Positions 53,679 through 63,017 of a DNA stretch of 64,000 bases are shown here, piece by piece. The notes under the pieces are model-generated. The model was not told the DNA's origin. It saw nothing but the letters and a program-made list of their open reading frames with translations, and did not search any database. A program made the position numbers and the translations under genes. Within the stretch, counting starts at the first letter, position 1. Each line of letters begins with the position of its first letter. Source of the DNA: Alcanivoracaceae bacterium (GTDB lineage Bacteria > Pseudomonadota > Gammaproteobacteria > Pseudomonadales > Alcanivoracaceae). The stretch covers positions 79,653-143,652 of the forward strand of contig JAGLCJ010000010.1 of the NCBI GenBank assembly GCA_023146255.1, in the 5' to 3' direction.

Positions 53679-54125
53679 TCAGCTGGCCCCGCAGCACTTC
53701 TTGTACTTTTTGCCACTACCGCAAGGGCAGGCATCATTACGGCCGGGGCTGAGATGGTGATGAATGACGTCACCACTGTGATATAGCCAACGGCCGTTCT
53801 CTCTGATAAATCGCGAAGTCTCCTCCAATGCGCCCCACTTTTCTCCCGCCCGCCAGACGGCACGAAAATGAACCTCGCCGCCATCTCCGTCCGTGCTGCT
53901 CTGCAGGATGTCGAGCCTTCGCCACTGCGTTTCCGGATCAGGATCCAGTCGGGCAGGGCGGGTATCCGGGTGCCAGGTGTCGCGCAGATAATCCATCCGC
54001 TGTTCAATATAGGCAACGTAGCGGGAGCGCATCAGCGACTCGGGCGTCGGCGCCGGCTCGCCGGCGTGATAGCGAGCGCAGCAATCAACCAAAGACTTTC
54101 CGGAACCGCAGGGGCATCTATTCAT
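53679..54125 (-). CDS. YchJ family protein with two SEC-C zinc motifs
   Basis: 148 residues. Zinc-binding SEC-C motifs at both ends: MNRCPCGSGKSLVDCCARYH and NDACPCGSGKKYKKCCG. The middle holds the UPF0225/YchJ domain (PESLMRSRYVAYIEQRMDYL). Function unknown. Overlaps yheT by 8 bp on the minus strand. Confidence 0.93.
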   Translation of the reverse strand: MNRCPCGSGKSLVDCCARYHAGEPAPTPESLMRSRYVAYIEQRMDYLRDTWHPDTRPARLDPDPETQWRRLDILQSSTDGDGGEVHFRAVWRAGEKWGALEETSRFIRENGRWLYHSGDVIHHHLSPGRNDACPCGSGKKYKKCCGAS

Positions 54126-55149
54126 GTAACGCTTGTGCGGCGGCGATAAAGTCTTTCATAACTATCTCTTCTCGATTGAAATAACGGCTAATCCACTCAA
54201 CAAGCCGTGGCTCAAGCCAGTAAATCGGCTTCCGGAATGTACCCGCGACAAAGCCGACATGGCCGCCGTTTGGCGTCACTTCCAGTGTGATGTTCGCAGA
54301 GATGCGGTCTTTGGCGGGCAACACTGCGGGGGTCATAAACGGATCATCCGCCGCCTGAATCATCAGGGTCGGCACCTTGATGCGACCCAGCTTGGGCAGA
54401 GCGCTGCACTGACGGTAGTAATCATTCGCATCACGGAAGCCATACAGAGGGGCGATCACGCGGTTGTCATACTCAACAAAGTTACTAATGCCATCGAGGG
54501 GACCGATATCATCGAAACGCCGGGCATGGGCGGGGAAATGCTCGCGCAAGTGGGCGCGACGCGCATCGAAATCCTCGCAGAGCTGGCCGAGAAGATGCTT
54601 GCGGTAGATGCGCGAGAAGCCCTGATCAAGACGGCGCGCGCAAATACCAAGGTCAAGCGGCACACACACCGTTGCCGCAGCGACAATCAATGGCGAAGCA
54701 CGCTCTTCCACCAGATAGTTGAGCAGGCGTGATCCGCCAAGGGAATAACCAATAACGATCAACTCCCGCGCCTGATGCTGCTCTTGCAAGTACTCCATTA
54801 CCGCATGAACATCATTGGTTTCGCCGGCATAGCTGCACTCCGGCCGATCATTCAGCCGGCCACCATTACCACGCGCATTCGCCACCACACTGGCGATACC
54901 GATCTTGTCCAGCTCATGTTGCAAGCCACGCGCATAGGGCGAATCACTGCAGCCGGTAATGCCATGTAGCAGCACGACGATGCGGCCATTATCCGGAAGA
55001 GAAGCGCCCCAATGCAGCCAGAGATGATCGCCATCGGGCAACGGCATTTTTTCTTCTCGCCGCGCCACGGCGGGCAGTTTGCGGCGAAGCGTTGGCCACA
55101 ACGTCTGGACATGGGGGTTGGCAAGAAAACGAGCCGGTTTGAAAGTCAT
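54118..55149 (-). CDS. yheT: YheT-type alpha/beta hydrolase
   Basis: 343 residues (E. coli YheT 340). Oxyanion region VVLLHGITGCSDSPYARGLQ, nucleophile GYSLGGSRLL, Asp in QAADDPFMTP, and His in NGGHVGFVAG. N-terminal begins FKPARFLANPHVQTLWP, typical of the family. Substrate unknown. Start at 55149 chosen (MTFKPARF), because the upstream extension overlaps rsmD. Confidence 0.93.
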   Translation of the reverse strand: MTFKPARFLANPHVQTLWPTLRRKLPAVARREEKMPLPDGDHLWLHWGASLPDNGRIVVLLHGITGCSDSPYARGLQHELDKIGIASVVANARGNGGRLNDRPECSYAGETNDVHAVMEYLQEQHQARELIVIGYSLGGSRLLNYLVEERASPLIVAAATVCVPLDLGICARRLDQGFSRIYRKHLLGQLCEDFDARRAHLREHFPAHARRFDDIGPLDGISNFVEYDNRVIAPLYGFRDANDYYRQCSALPKLGRIKVPTLMIQAADDPFMTPAVLPAKDRISANITLEVTPNGGHVGFVAGTFRKPIYWLEPRLVEWISRYFNREEIVMKDFIAAAQALHE

Positions 55150-55703
55150 GGCGCGCGATACAGCCTTGCCACGGCGTCGCCCATGGTCTTCTCCTTTTCC
55201 AACAGCCAAGGTACGTTTGGCGCGTGATCCTGGCGACGTGATTCGACATAGATCCAGGCGCCGGGGGCGAGCAGTTGATGCTGCACCAGCAGATCGCAAG
55301 CGGGCTGCTGGGCGCCGATATCGTAGGGCGGGTCAACAAACACGACATCAAACGGCCCGGCCGCGCGCGGAAGCCATTTCAGCGCATCAGCCAGCTGGAT
55401 GAACACTCTTTCCGCGAATACCGGCTTGAGTTGCTTCGACAGATCCGCCGCCCGCTCGGCTTTTTTCTCTACCAGCACGGCATGCGCCGCACCGCGTGAC
55501 AGCGCCTCAGCGCCGAGTACACCACTACCGGCAAACAGATCCAGCACGCGCTTGTCGCGCAGCTCGAACTGCAACCAGTTGAACAGGGTTTCACGCATCC
55601 GGTCGCCGGTCGGCCGAAGATCACCGTTCTGGTCGGTGAACATCAGGCGGCGGCCACGATGTTCGCCGCCGATGATGCGAACGGTGCTCTTCCTTGCGCT
55701 CAT
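55146..55703 (-). CDS. rsmD: 16S rRNA (guanine-966-N2)-methyltransferase
   Basis: 185 residues. RIIGGEHRGRRLMF, RPTGDRMRETLFNWL, the SAM loop VLDLFAGSGVLGAEAL, and the catalytic VFVDPPYD. Methylates G966 of 16S rRNA. Start at 55703 (MSARKSTV); the frame extends 15 codons upstream. It overlaps yheT by 4 bp and lies 10 bp downstream of the M16 gene, keeping the Pseudomonas order rsmD, M16, M16, ftsY. Confidence 0.95.
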   Translation of the reverse strand: MSARKSTVRIIGGEHRGRRLMFTDQNGDLRPTGDRMRETLFNWLQFELRDKRVLDLFAGSGVLGAEALSRGAAHAVLVEKKAERAADLSKQLKPVFAERVFIQLADALKWLPRAAGPFDVVFVDPPYDIGAQQPACDLLVQHQLLAPGAWIYVESRRQDHAPNVPWLLEKEKTMGDAVARLYRAP

Positions 55704-55713
55704 ATCGTTGTAC

Positions 55714-57135
55714 TCATGGCGCCGCCGTAACCGCCTCTTCCGTCTCAACCGGCGTCAGGTTCGGCGCGACACGACCAATGGAAATGATGGTCAGCGCATC
55801 CGGGTTCAGGTTCTTCTCGAATGCCTTGCGCACCGATTCCGGTGTCACCTTGCGGACTTCCTGATCAAACCACTGCAGGTAATCAAGCGGCATATCATAA
55901 AATGCCATTGCTGCCAGCTGGCCAACGATGTCGTCGTTCTCCGCCACGCCCAGCGGCATGGAGCCGGTGATACTGTCTACAGCTGCCTGCAGCTGCTCCT
56001 CGGTGGGCCCGTCGGCAATAAAGTCATGCAGCAGTTTCAAAGTAAGTTGCAACGCTTCGTCCGCATTTTCCGTAGCAGTTTGCAAACTGATCTGGAATGG
56101 TCCAGCGGAAGCCATGGGTGAAATGCCGCTGCCAATGCCATAAACAAAGCCGCGCTGCTGCCGCACCTCTTCCATCAGAATCGAGGCAAAGCCGCCGCCG
56201 CCAAGAATCTGGTTGCCGACATACAGTGGCACCCAGTCCCGGTGACCACGCCAGATGCTTTGCTGGGCAATGGCGATGTGGGTCTGGCTGGCATCAAATT
56301 CGATATGTTCGATATGCGCTTCGCTGGCCTGGGCGACGCGATCAAGCCGAGCAGCCCGCTCGCCCTTCGGCAGTGCTGCCGTAATGCGCGCAGACAAAGC
56401 CCGCGCTTCGTTTTCTTCCAGATCACCAACAATGGCAATTACTGCATTCTGGGCACTGTAATAACGCTGATGGAACGCCTGCAGATCTTCGCGACGAATC
56501 AATGGCAGGGTTTCTTCATTACCGCTGGTGGGTGACGCATACGGATGCCCGGCAAACAAGACTTCATCCAGTCGCTCTGCCAACTGTGGGCCTGGCACCT
56601 GCTTTTGCCGGGCCAGGCCGATCAGATACTGCTGCCGGGTACGCTCCAGCGATTCCTGTGGAAATGTCGGCTGACCAACAACTCGCAGAAACAGATCCAT
56701 GGCCGGATCAAAAAACTCCGGGGCCGTCAGCGCACGCAGCTCGATGATGCCCATGTCACGATAGCTGTCCGTGGCAAACGACACACCGAGATCTTCAAAA
56801 CCACGGGCAATGTCGTCCACGCTCAACCCCTGCGCGCCTTCACCGATCAGGCTGGCCGTCAGTGAAGCGGTGCCGGGCTTGTCGCCGTCGCGGGCACTGC
56901 CCGCATCAAAGGTCATGCGGATATCGATCATCGGCAAAGTGGGCGAGGGCACAAACAGTACCCGAGTGCCTTCGTCCGTGCGCCACTCACGAATATCCAA
57001 CGCCACTGCAGCAGGCGCAGACTGCTCCACCCGCTCCAGGGTAGTCGGAAAGCTCTGACATCCGGCAAGCAGCACCACAACAGCAGCAACCATCAAAGGC
57101 GCGGCAGAATGCACCATCAGTTCAAGCCTCTTCAT
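55714..57135 (-). CDS. M16 peptidase-like lipoprotein, zinc motif lost
   Basis: 473 residues; signal peptide with lipobox LLAGC (Cys26). Two M16 modules (residues ~45-235 and ~240-440) are present, but in the first the HxxEH zinc motif is replaced by GTASLTASLIG, so the protein is probably inactive by itself. M16 enzymes of this type work as heterodimers with an active subunit; the active gene is directly upstream and overlaps by 4 bp. Confidence 0.9.
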   Translation of the reverse strand: MKRLELMVHSAAPLMVAAVVVLLAGCQSFPTTLERVEQSAPAAVALDIREWRTDEGTRVLFVPSPTLPMIDIRMTFDAGSARDGDKPGTASLTASLIGEGAQGLSVDDIARGFEDLGVSFATDSYRDMGIIELRALTAPEFFDPAMDLFLRVVGQPTFPQESLERTRQQYLIGLARQKQVPGPQLAERLDEVLFAGHPYASPTSGNEETLPLIRREDLQAFHQRYYSAQNAVIAIVGDLEENEARALSARITAALPKGERAARLDRVAQASEAHIEHIEFDASQTHIAIAQQSIWRGHRDWVPLYVGNQILGGGGFASILMEEVRQQRGFVYGIGSGISPMASAGPFQISLQTATENADEALQLTLKLLHDFIADGPTEEQLQAAVDSITGSMPLGVAENDDIVGQLAAMAFYDMPLDYLQWFDQEVRKVTPESVRKAFEKNLNPDALTIISIGRVAPNLTPVETEEAVTAAP

Positions 57136-58451
57136 TTCGCCTCCTCCGGCAACACGTGCGCCACCGCAAGACGCTCATTCACCAACCACTGCGCCGCCAC
57201 CCGCTGCACATCCTCGGGCGTCACCTCATTCAGGCGCTCGATAAACTGATCCGACAAACGCCAGTCGACCCCCAGCGTCGCCAGCTGACCCAGCTCCATG
57301 GCCTGACCAAAAAGGGAGTCACGACCATACACCTGACTGCTCAGCACACTGGCTCGCACCCGCCGCATCTCGTCTTCACTTGGTGGGCTCTGCCGCAGCT
57401 GATCCAGCTGCCGCTGCAGCGCCAGTTCCAGCTCGGCCAGCGTCACGCCGTTCTTCGGCGTTGCATTCACTGTGAACAAACCGTCGGCCCGGTTGATGCC
57501 GTCATAACCGGCTCCGGCGCCAGCGGCGATCTCGCTGCCACGCACCAGATTGGTTTCCAGCCGTGCGCTCATGCCGCCATCAAACACCGCCGACAACATG
57601 GTCAGGGCATAGAAATCCTCTGGATGGGTAGCCAGCGTCGGCACGTTCCAGCTCATATAGAGAGACGGCACCTGCACCGGCAGGCGCAGGGTCAGTCGCC
57701 GCTCACCCGGCGGCGACGCCAGCCGTGGCGCGGGCCGGTCCGGCGCTTTCGCCCGATCCGGAATACGGCCATAAAACTTCTCCACCAGCGGCTTCACCTG
57801 CTCCAGCGTGACATTGCCGGCAATGATCAGGGTGGCGTTGGAAGGCGTGTAATAGCGCTGGTACCAGTCGCGGGCATGGTTAACCGTGAGCTGGTCGAGC
57901 TCGGTGGGCCAGCCGATGATCGGGCTGGCGTAGCCACTGCCCGGGCGGGTGATGGCGGCGAATTTCTCCCAGGCCTGGGCACCGGGGTTGTCGTCAGTAC
58001 GCTGCCGGCGCTCTTCCAGTACCACTTTCAGCTCGCGGGCAAACTCCTCCTCATCAATCACCAGATTGGCCATCCGGTCCGCCTCGATCTCCAGCATCAG
58101 CGGCAAGCGCGACACCTCGAACTTCTGGAAGTAGGCGGTGTAGTCGTAGGAGGTGAAGGCGTTGTCGGTGCCCCCGAAGCGGCGCACCAGCTTCGAGAAA
58201 TCGCCGGCGGTGAAGTTCTCCGTGCCCTTGAACATCATGTGTTCCAGCACATGGGCGATGCCGGTCTGCCCCGGGGCCTCGTCATAGCTGCCGGCTTTGT
58301 ACCAGAGCATCTGCACCGCCACCGGGGCGCGATGATCCTCGCGCACCAGCACCCGCAGTCCGTTGTCGAGGGTGAAGTCGTGGGTGACCGGGGTGGTGGC
58401 GGCCGCCAGCGGCCCGGAGACGATAAAAAGCAGCACTGCCAGAAAACGCAT
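57132..58451 (-). CDS. M16 zinc peptidase, active subunit
   Basis: 439 residues; signal peptide (MRFLAVLLFIVSGPLAA). Inverted zinc motif HVLEH (His67, Glu70, His71) followed by MMFKGTENF; the third ligand Glu lies ~75 residues later (ELKVVLEERRQR). C-terminal module has the R-Y pair typical of M16. Periplasmic processing of peptides is likely. The ATG at 58451 has GGGGAGAG just upstream; a second ATG lies at 58463. A perfect REP palindrome lies between this gene and ftsY. Confidence 0.93.
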   Translation of the reverse strand: MRFLAVLLFIVSGPLAAATTPVTHDFTLDNGLRVLVREDHRAPVAVQMLWYKAGSYDEAPGQTGIAHVLEHMMFKGTENFTAGDFSKLVRRFGGTDNAFTSYDYTAYFQKFEVSRLPLMLEIEADRMANLVIDEEEFARELKVVLEERRQRTDDNPGAQAWEKFAAITRPGSGYASPIIGWPTELDQLTVNHARDWYQRYYTPSNATLIIAGNVTLEQVKPLVEKFYGRIPDRAKAPDRPAPRLASPPGERRLTLRLPVQVPSLYMSWNVPTLATHPEDFYALTMLSAVFDGGMSARLETNLVRGSEIAAGAGAGYDGINRADGLFTVNATPKNGVTLAELELALQRQLDQLRQSPPSEDEMRRVRASVLSSQVYGRDSLFGQAMELGQLATLGVDWRLSDQFIERLNEVTPEDVQRVAAQWLVNERLAVAHVLPEEAK

Positions 58452-58463
58452 AGCTCTCCCCAT

Positions 58464-58534
58464 GTAGGAGCGGTCGACCGACCGCGATCTTGTCCCCGAT
58501 ATGGGCCAGATCGCGGTCGGTCGACCGCTCCTAC
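58464..58534. repeat. REP-like palindrome, copy 4 (perfect arms)
   Basis: Arms 58464-58489 and 58509-58534 are exact 26-bp reverse complements (GTAGGAGCGGTCGACCGACC...), with a 19-base loop. It lies in the divergent region between the M16 gene and ftsY, right behind the M16 start. Confidence 0.9.
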
Positions 58535-58619
58535 GTTGGTTTTCGGTGGTAGGATAGCGGACTTTCAAATCTGCCCCGCGCGCCGGCAACGGGGCGCGAA
58601 ACCGGAAATGTGACTGATC

Positions 58620-59588
58620 ATGACAGACGAAGTTTCCCGCGACGAGTCCGCCGCCCAGAAAGAGTCGTTCTGGAAGCGGATGAAGGAAGGCCTGAGCAAG
58701 ACCAACAAGGTGCTCGGCCAGGGCCTCGCCGACCTGCTGGTGGGCCGCAAGGAAATCGATGACGAACTGTTCGAGGACATCGAAACCCAGCTGCTCTCCG
58801 CCGATATCGGCGTCGAAGCCACCGATGTGATCATCCAGGCGCTGACCGACAAGGTCGGCCGCGAAGAGCTGATGCATGCCGATGCCCTGTACGACGCCCT
58901 GAAAGATGAGCTGCGCAAACTGCTGGTACCGGTGGACAAGCCGCTGGTCATCGACCGCAGCAAGAAGCCCTATGTGATCCTGATGGTCGGCGTGAATGGC
59001 GTTGGCAAGACCACCACCATCGGCAAGTTGGCGCGCCGTTTCCACAATGAAGGCCTGAGCGTGATGCTGGCTGCCGGCGACACCTTCCGCGCCGCGGCCG
59101 TGGAGCAGCTGCAGGTGTGGGGCGAGCGCAACCATATCCCGGTGATTGCCCAGCAAAGCGGCGCCGATTCCGCCTCGGTGATCTTTGACGGTGTGCAGGC
59201 CGCCATGGCCCGCGGCGTCGACGTGCTGATCGCCGACACCGCCGGCCGTCTGCACACCAAGTCGAACCTGATGGAAGAGCTGTCCAAAGTGGTCCGGGTG
59301 ATGAAGAAGCTGATCCCGGACGCGCCGCACGAAGTGCTGCTGGTGCTGGATGCCGGCACCGGCCAGAACGCCATCAATCAGGCGCGCGAATTCCGTAATG
59401 CGGTCGGCGTCACAGGTCTGGCCCTGACCAAACTCGACGGCACGGCGAAAGGCGGGGTACTGTTTGCCCTGGCGAAAACCATCGGTCTGCCGATCCGCTT
59501 TATCGGTGTCGGCGAAAAGCTGGAAGACCTGCGGCCGTTTGAGGCAGAACAATTTGTCCAGGCCCTGTTCGAGGATGTGAAAGGGTGA
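58620..59588 (+). CDS. ftsY: Signal recognition particle receptor FtsY
   Basis: 322 residues. NG GTPase domain (residues ~35-320): MVGVNGVGKTTTIGKLARRF P-loop, AGDTFRAAAVEQL, DTAGRLHTKSNLMEEL and LTKLDGTAKGG. The N-terminal A region is very short (~30 residues), without the long acidic extension of E. coli FtsY. Docks SRP-ribosome complexes at the membrane. Overlaps ftsE by 4 bp. Confidence 0.97.
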   Translation: MTDEVSRDESAAQKESFWKRMKEGLSKTNKVLGQGLADLLVGRKEIDDELFEDIETQLLSADIGVEATDVIIQALTDKVGREELMHADALYDALKDELRKLLVPVDKPLVIDRSKKPYVILMVGVNGVGKTTTIGKLARRFHNEGLSVMLAAGDTFRAAAVEQLQVWGERNHIPVIAQQSGADSASVIFDGVQAAMARGVDVLIADTAGRLHTKSNLMEELSKVVRVMKKLIPDAPHEVLLVLDAGTGQNAINQAREFRNAVGVTGLALTKLDGTAKGGVLFALAKTIGLPIRFIGVGEKLEDLRPFEAEQFVQALFEDVKG

Positions 59589-60265
59589 TTCATTTCGACA
59601 ACGTCAGCAAACGCTACGCCAACGGCAAGGAAGCGCTGAGCAATGTCTCATTCCGCATTTCTCCCGGCGAGCTGACGTTCCTGACCGGCCACTCCGGCGC
59701 CGGCAAATCAACCTTGCTGAAACTGCTGATGATGATCGAGCGGCCGAGCGGCGGCGACATCATGGTCGATGGTGAAAATATCAATCACCTCGGCACCCGC
59801 GACATTCCCTGGCTACGCCGCAAGATCGGTATGGTGCACCAGAGTCACCATCTGCTGTTTGATCGCACCGTTTACGACAACGTCGCCCTGCCGCTGATAA
59901 TTGCCGGCTACAAACCGGCGGATATCGGCAAGCGCGTGCGCGCCGCACTGGACAAGGTGGGTTTGCTGGACAAGGAACGGCTTAATCCGATTACCCTGTC
60001 CGGCGGTGAACAACAACGGGTCGGCATCGCCCGCGCCGTGGTTAACAAGCCGCCACTGCTGCTCGCCGACGAGCCGACCGGTAACCTCGACCCGGAGCTG
60101 TCCGCCGAGATCATGGATCTGTTTGAAGAGTTCGCCAGCGTTGGCGTCTCGGTGATTGTCGCCACCCACGACCTGTCGCTGATTGCCCGCTATAACCACC
60201 GCCTGCTGACACTGCGCGAAGGCGAGCTGATCGCCGACCGCGAGGAGGACGGCGATGGCGCGTAA
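59585..60265 (+). CDS. ftsE: Cell-division ABC ATPase FtsE
   Basis: 226 residues. Walker A GHSGAGKSTLLKLL, Q-loop VHQSHH, signature LSGGEQQRVGIARA, Walker B LLADEPTGNLDPE, and the H-loop VATHDLSL. Works with FtsX to activate septal peptidoglycan hydrolases. GTG start overlaps ftsY; overlaps ftsX by 11 bp. Confidence 0.97.
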   Translation: MIHFDNVSKRYANGKEALSNVSFRISPGELTFLTGHSGAGKSTLLKLLMMIERPSGGDIMVDGENINHLGTRDIPWLRRKIGMVHQSHHLLFDRTVYDNVALPLIIAGYKPADIGKRVRAALDKVGLLDKERLNPITLSGGEQQRVGIARAVVNKPPLLLADEPTGNLDPELSAEIMDLFEEFASVGVSVIVATHDLSLIARYNHRLLTLREGELIADREEDGDGA

Positions 60266-61265
60266 TGCTACCCCGATGAAACCGAGAGCGCCGAAGCCGG
60301 TAAAGCGCCCGGCCGGCGCCCGCGTTGCCAACACCACCCTGCGCGATCGCTTTGACGCCTGGCGTTTGCATCACCGCGATTCCGCCGTCGATGCCATGCG
60401 GCGCATGCGTCAAACCATGGTCAGCACCGTGATGACCGTGCTGGTGATTGCCATTGCGCTGGCGCTGCCTGCCGGCCTGTCGGTGCTACTGGAAAACGTG
60501 CGCTCGCTGACCCAGAACTGGGATGGCAATGTGCATCTTTCCGTGTTTCTGAAAGACGATGTGACCGAAGCCACTCAGCGCCGCATTGCCGGCGAATGGC
60601 AGCAACGCGATGACATCGAACGTGTGGAAGTGGTCACCCGCGAACAGGCACTGGAAGAGTACAAGGCGCTGTCCGGATTTGGTGATGTGCTTGATGCGCT
60701 GCCGGACAACCCGCTTCCGCCACTGATTATTGTCTACCCGGCCAGCAGCGATGCGGACGAGCTGACCCAACTGAAAGTCTCGCTCGGCGATCAACCGAAC
60801 GTCGATCAGGCCGTGCTTGATATCGAATGGGTACGTCGCCTGCACGCCATGCTCGCCGTTGGCGAAAGAGTGGTGTCGGCATTGATGCTGGCGCTGGCGC
60901 TGGCAGTCATTCTGGTGGTGGTGAATACCATTCGCCTGGCCATCGAAAGCCGCCGCGAGGAAATCGTGGTGGTGAAAATTGTTGGCGGCACCGACGGTTT
61001 TGTGCGCCGGCCGTTTCTGTATACCGGCTTCTGGTTCGGCCTGTTCGGCGGGCTGGCGGCGGTGATTCTGGTGCAGTCCACCTTGCTGTGGCTGTCCGGG
61101 CCGGTGAACCGGTTAAGCGCGCTGTATAACAGTGAGTTCAGTTTGACCGGATTGGGCTGGGAAACCTTGCTGACCTTGCCGGTGTTTGCCGGTGTGCTCG
61201 GGTTGATGGGCGCTTGGTTGGCGGTGTCGCGGCATTTGAAGGACATTGAGCCGCAGGCGTTTTGA
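60255..61265 (+). CDS. ftsX: Cell-division membrane protein FtsX
   Basis: 336 residues. The FtsX pattern is seen: an N-terminal cytoplasmic part, TM1 (~residues 53-75), a periplasmic loop (~80-195; LSVFLKDDVTEATQRRIA), then TM2-4 with NTIRLAIESRREEIVVVKIVG and a final FtsX core. Partner of FtsE. In Pseudomonas and E. coli rpoH follows; here the convergent unknown gene begins 20 bp later and rpoH is elsewhere. Confidence 0.96.
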   Translation: MARNATPMKPRAPKPVKRPAGARVANTTLRDRFDAWRLHHRDSAVDAMRRMRQTMVSTVMTVLVIAIALALPAGLSVLLENVRSLTQNWDGNVHLSVFLKDDVTEATQRRIAGEWQQRDDIERVEVVTREQALEEYKALSGFGDVLDALPDNPLPPLIIVYPASSDADELTQLKVSLGDQPNVDQAVLDIEWVRRLHAMLAVGERVVSALMLALALAVILVVVNTIRLAIESRREEIVVVKIVGGTDGFVRRPFLYTGFWFGLFGGLAAVILVQSTLLWLSGPVNRLSALYNSEFSLTGLGWETLLTLPVFAGVLGLMGAWLAVSRHLKDIEPQAF

Positions 61266-61285
61266 TGCCCCAAAAAAATCCGACA

Positions 61286-61924
61286 CTAACGTACCAAACG
61301 GCAGTATTCCGTTCTCTTGAATCCACCTGGGTCAGTTATAACTTCAATTGGATTTTTGATATGACTAATTTCACCCTCTAAGCTTCTTATAATTCTTGCC
61401 CTCTCAATTTCCATTGAAACTCTGTGTTCTCTACTCCTATAGAATGGCTCATCACCAATCATAACAAGGTCCAGCGGGATTGACTGTTCTTCCAAATATT
61501 GATCTTTATCGAACTCTAGATAATCAATGACTCTTTCTATATTTCTGGATTTAGAGATCGCAGATATCATTTCTATCTCTTCCTTCATTCTTACAAACGA
61601 TTTACCCGGTATTTTCCTGAAATATTTTCTTATCTGCCGCTCAGTATCGAAAACCCTATAGGGATCCACTTTCCTGCGCAAAGGAATATCTATACCAATG
61701 TAGATATCAGAAAACGGAACCCCGCCACTTATTCCGAGATCTGAATGCTCCACTCCAGCCTCTTTAAATATCGCAGAATCTAGGCGCACCCAATCCAGTC
61801 CCTTCTGCCAATACAGCGCGGGCGGCCCAATTGCAGTAGACGCTGCTTTGTATGTTGTGCTCCCGCAAGCGAATATCATCTCGGAGCCGAACAATGATTC
61901 AGAAACATCTTTGTATGCGGACAA
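61286..61924 (-). CDS. Unrecognised gene behind the retron, interrupted by an in-frame TAG
   Basis: 212 residues from a TTG at 61924. The same frame continues upstream: codons back to 61961 (IDICFAGDRDLL) read well, then TAG at 61961-61963, then 16 sense codons back to an ATG at 62009-62011 that has a good GAGG site 8 bp before it. The most natural gene is therefore 61286-62011 with a nonsense codon at position 17. It is a pseudogene, a translated read-through, or starts at TTG. No family recognised. AT-rich like the retron and on the same strand, 73 bp after the reverse transcriptase. Confidence 0.55.
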   Translation of the reverse strand: MSAYKDVSESLFGSEMIFACGSTTYKAASTAIGPPALYWQKGLDWVRLDSAIFKEAGVEHSDLGISGGVPFSDIYIGIDIPLRRKVDPYRVFDTERQIRKYFRKIPGKSFVRMKEEIEMISAISKSRNIERVIDYLEFDKDQYLEEQSIPLDLVMIGDEPFYRSREHRVSMEIERARIIRSLEGEISHIKNPIEVITDPGGFKRTEYCRLVR

Positions 61925-62084
61925 AAGATCTCGGTCGCCTGCAAAGCAGATATCGATTTGCTAAATCGCCGCAACTGCAACCAAAACCTTGGCAGTAAAT
62001 ACTCTTTTCATTGGACAGCCTCGCATACAAAGAATTTTCAAGAGCTAAGAACTACCATCATCCTTCTACCGCCATAAGTACATT

Positions 62085-63017
62085 CTAACGATTTACACTC
62101 ATGATCAGGCCTAACGGCCCCTCTCCATATTTACTTTTCAGAGAATCAAGAAAGCCAGGTTCTACATCCATACAAAACGACAGGTAGCCTCTTAGCCAAG
62201 CTAAGTTTTCTGCGGAAAGACTCCCATTAAGATAAGAGTAGATTAGCGACTTTGTCTTTCTTTTATTGCTTCTTCCGATGGACAATTTTCCTTCTGGCGT
62301 TATAACAAGGCCTGTGAGATGGATGTTCTCCTTATGAGATACAAATATCGTTTTATCAGGGTTAACGGACACATGATCCAAGTCACACTCTAATAAGGCA
62401 CCCTGAACAAACTTAGGCATACTCCATAGGGCATTTTTTCTTTCTGACGAAAAACACAGATCATCAGCATATCTTGTGTATGTTATGCCAGCATCTTCAC
62501 ACGCATCGCTTACTTTACAGTCGAAATAGTACATTACTGTATTCGAAAGAAATGGCGAAGATGGAGCCCCGATACTCAGCGATAAACCATCGACCTTGTC
62601 AAAGTAAAAGAATATTCTTGCCAAAGAGAACGCATCACTCTCAGAGATTTTTACTTGTCTAAATTTCTCAATATGAGCCGTTAATATTTCCGGCTTTATG
62701 GAGGGAAAGAAATTCCGAAAGTCCATTTTTAAAAAGTATCGGCTATCTTTGTGCCTACTGGCATTCTCTTTAATCCCCATCCCTTCCCGATAAGCGGTGG
62801 CAGCCCGATGTAGCGGAAGATCAAGCAAGAATTTTTCCAGCACCATCCCCTGAAGAAACTTTAGCTCCTTTGAAGGCTGACAGATAAGCCTTTGACCATC
62901 TCCATTTCTTTTGGGTATGTTGTACCGCTTGTAGCGGCGCGGGCACGTGCTTATAAAACTCAAGAGTCTAGCCTCGCTCATCCCTAAGGCCAGCGCAGTT
63001 TTTCCAACGATATTCAC
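62085..63017 (-). CDS. Retron reverse transcriptase (Eco1/St85-like)
   Basis: 310 residues. Copies a non-coding RNA into msDNA. Motifs: CQPSKELKFLQGMVL (RT1), FLKMDFRNFFPSI with the first catalytic Asp99 (RT3), SIGAPSSPFLSN (150-158, RT4), YTRYADDLCFSS with YADD at 183-186 (RT5), HLTGLVI at 233-239 in place of the retron VTG, then SIGRSNKRKTKS. The C-terminal LRGYLSFCMDVEPGFLDSLKSK parallels VRGWLSFILSVDS of the Eco1 (Ec86) enzyme as I recall it. GTG start overlaps the effector stop (GTGA). No maturase or endonuclease domain, so not a group II intron. Confidence 0.93.
   Translation of the reverse strand: MNIVGKTALALGMSEARLLSFISTCPRRYKRYNIPKRNGDGQRLICQPSKELKFLQGMVLEKFLLDLPLHRAATAYREGMGIKENASRHKDSRYFLKMDFRNFFPSIKPEILTAHIEKFRQVKISESDAFSLARIFFYFDKVDGLSLSIGAPSSPFLSNTVMYYFDCKVSDACEDAGITYTRYADDLCFSSERKNALWSMPKFVQGALLECDLDHVSVNPDKTIFVSHKENIHLTGLVITPEGKLSIGRSNKRKTKSLIYSYLNGSLSAENLAWLRGYLSFCMDVEPGFLDSLKSKYGEGPLGLIMSVNR

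Noticed and set aside
62085..63017. Group II intron-encoded reverse transcriptase
   Set aside because: No maturase X or HNH domain, only 310 residues, and paired with an effector gene; retron fits better.
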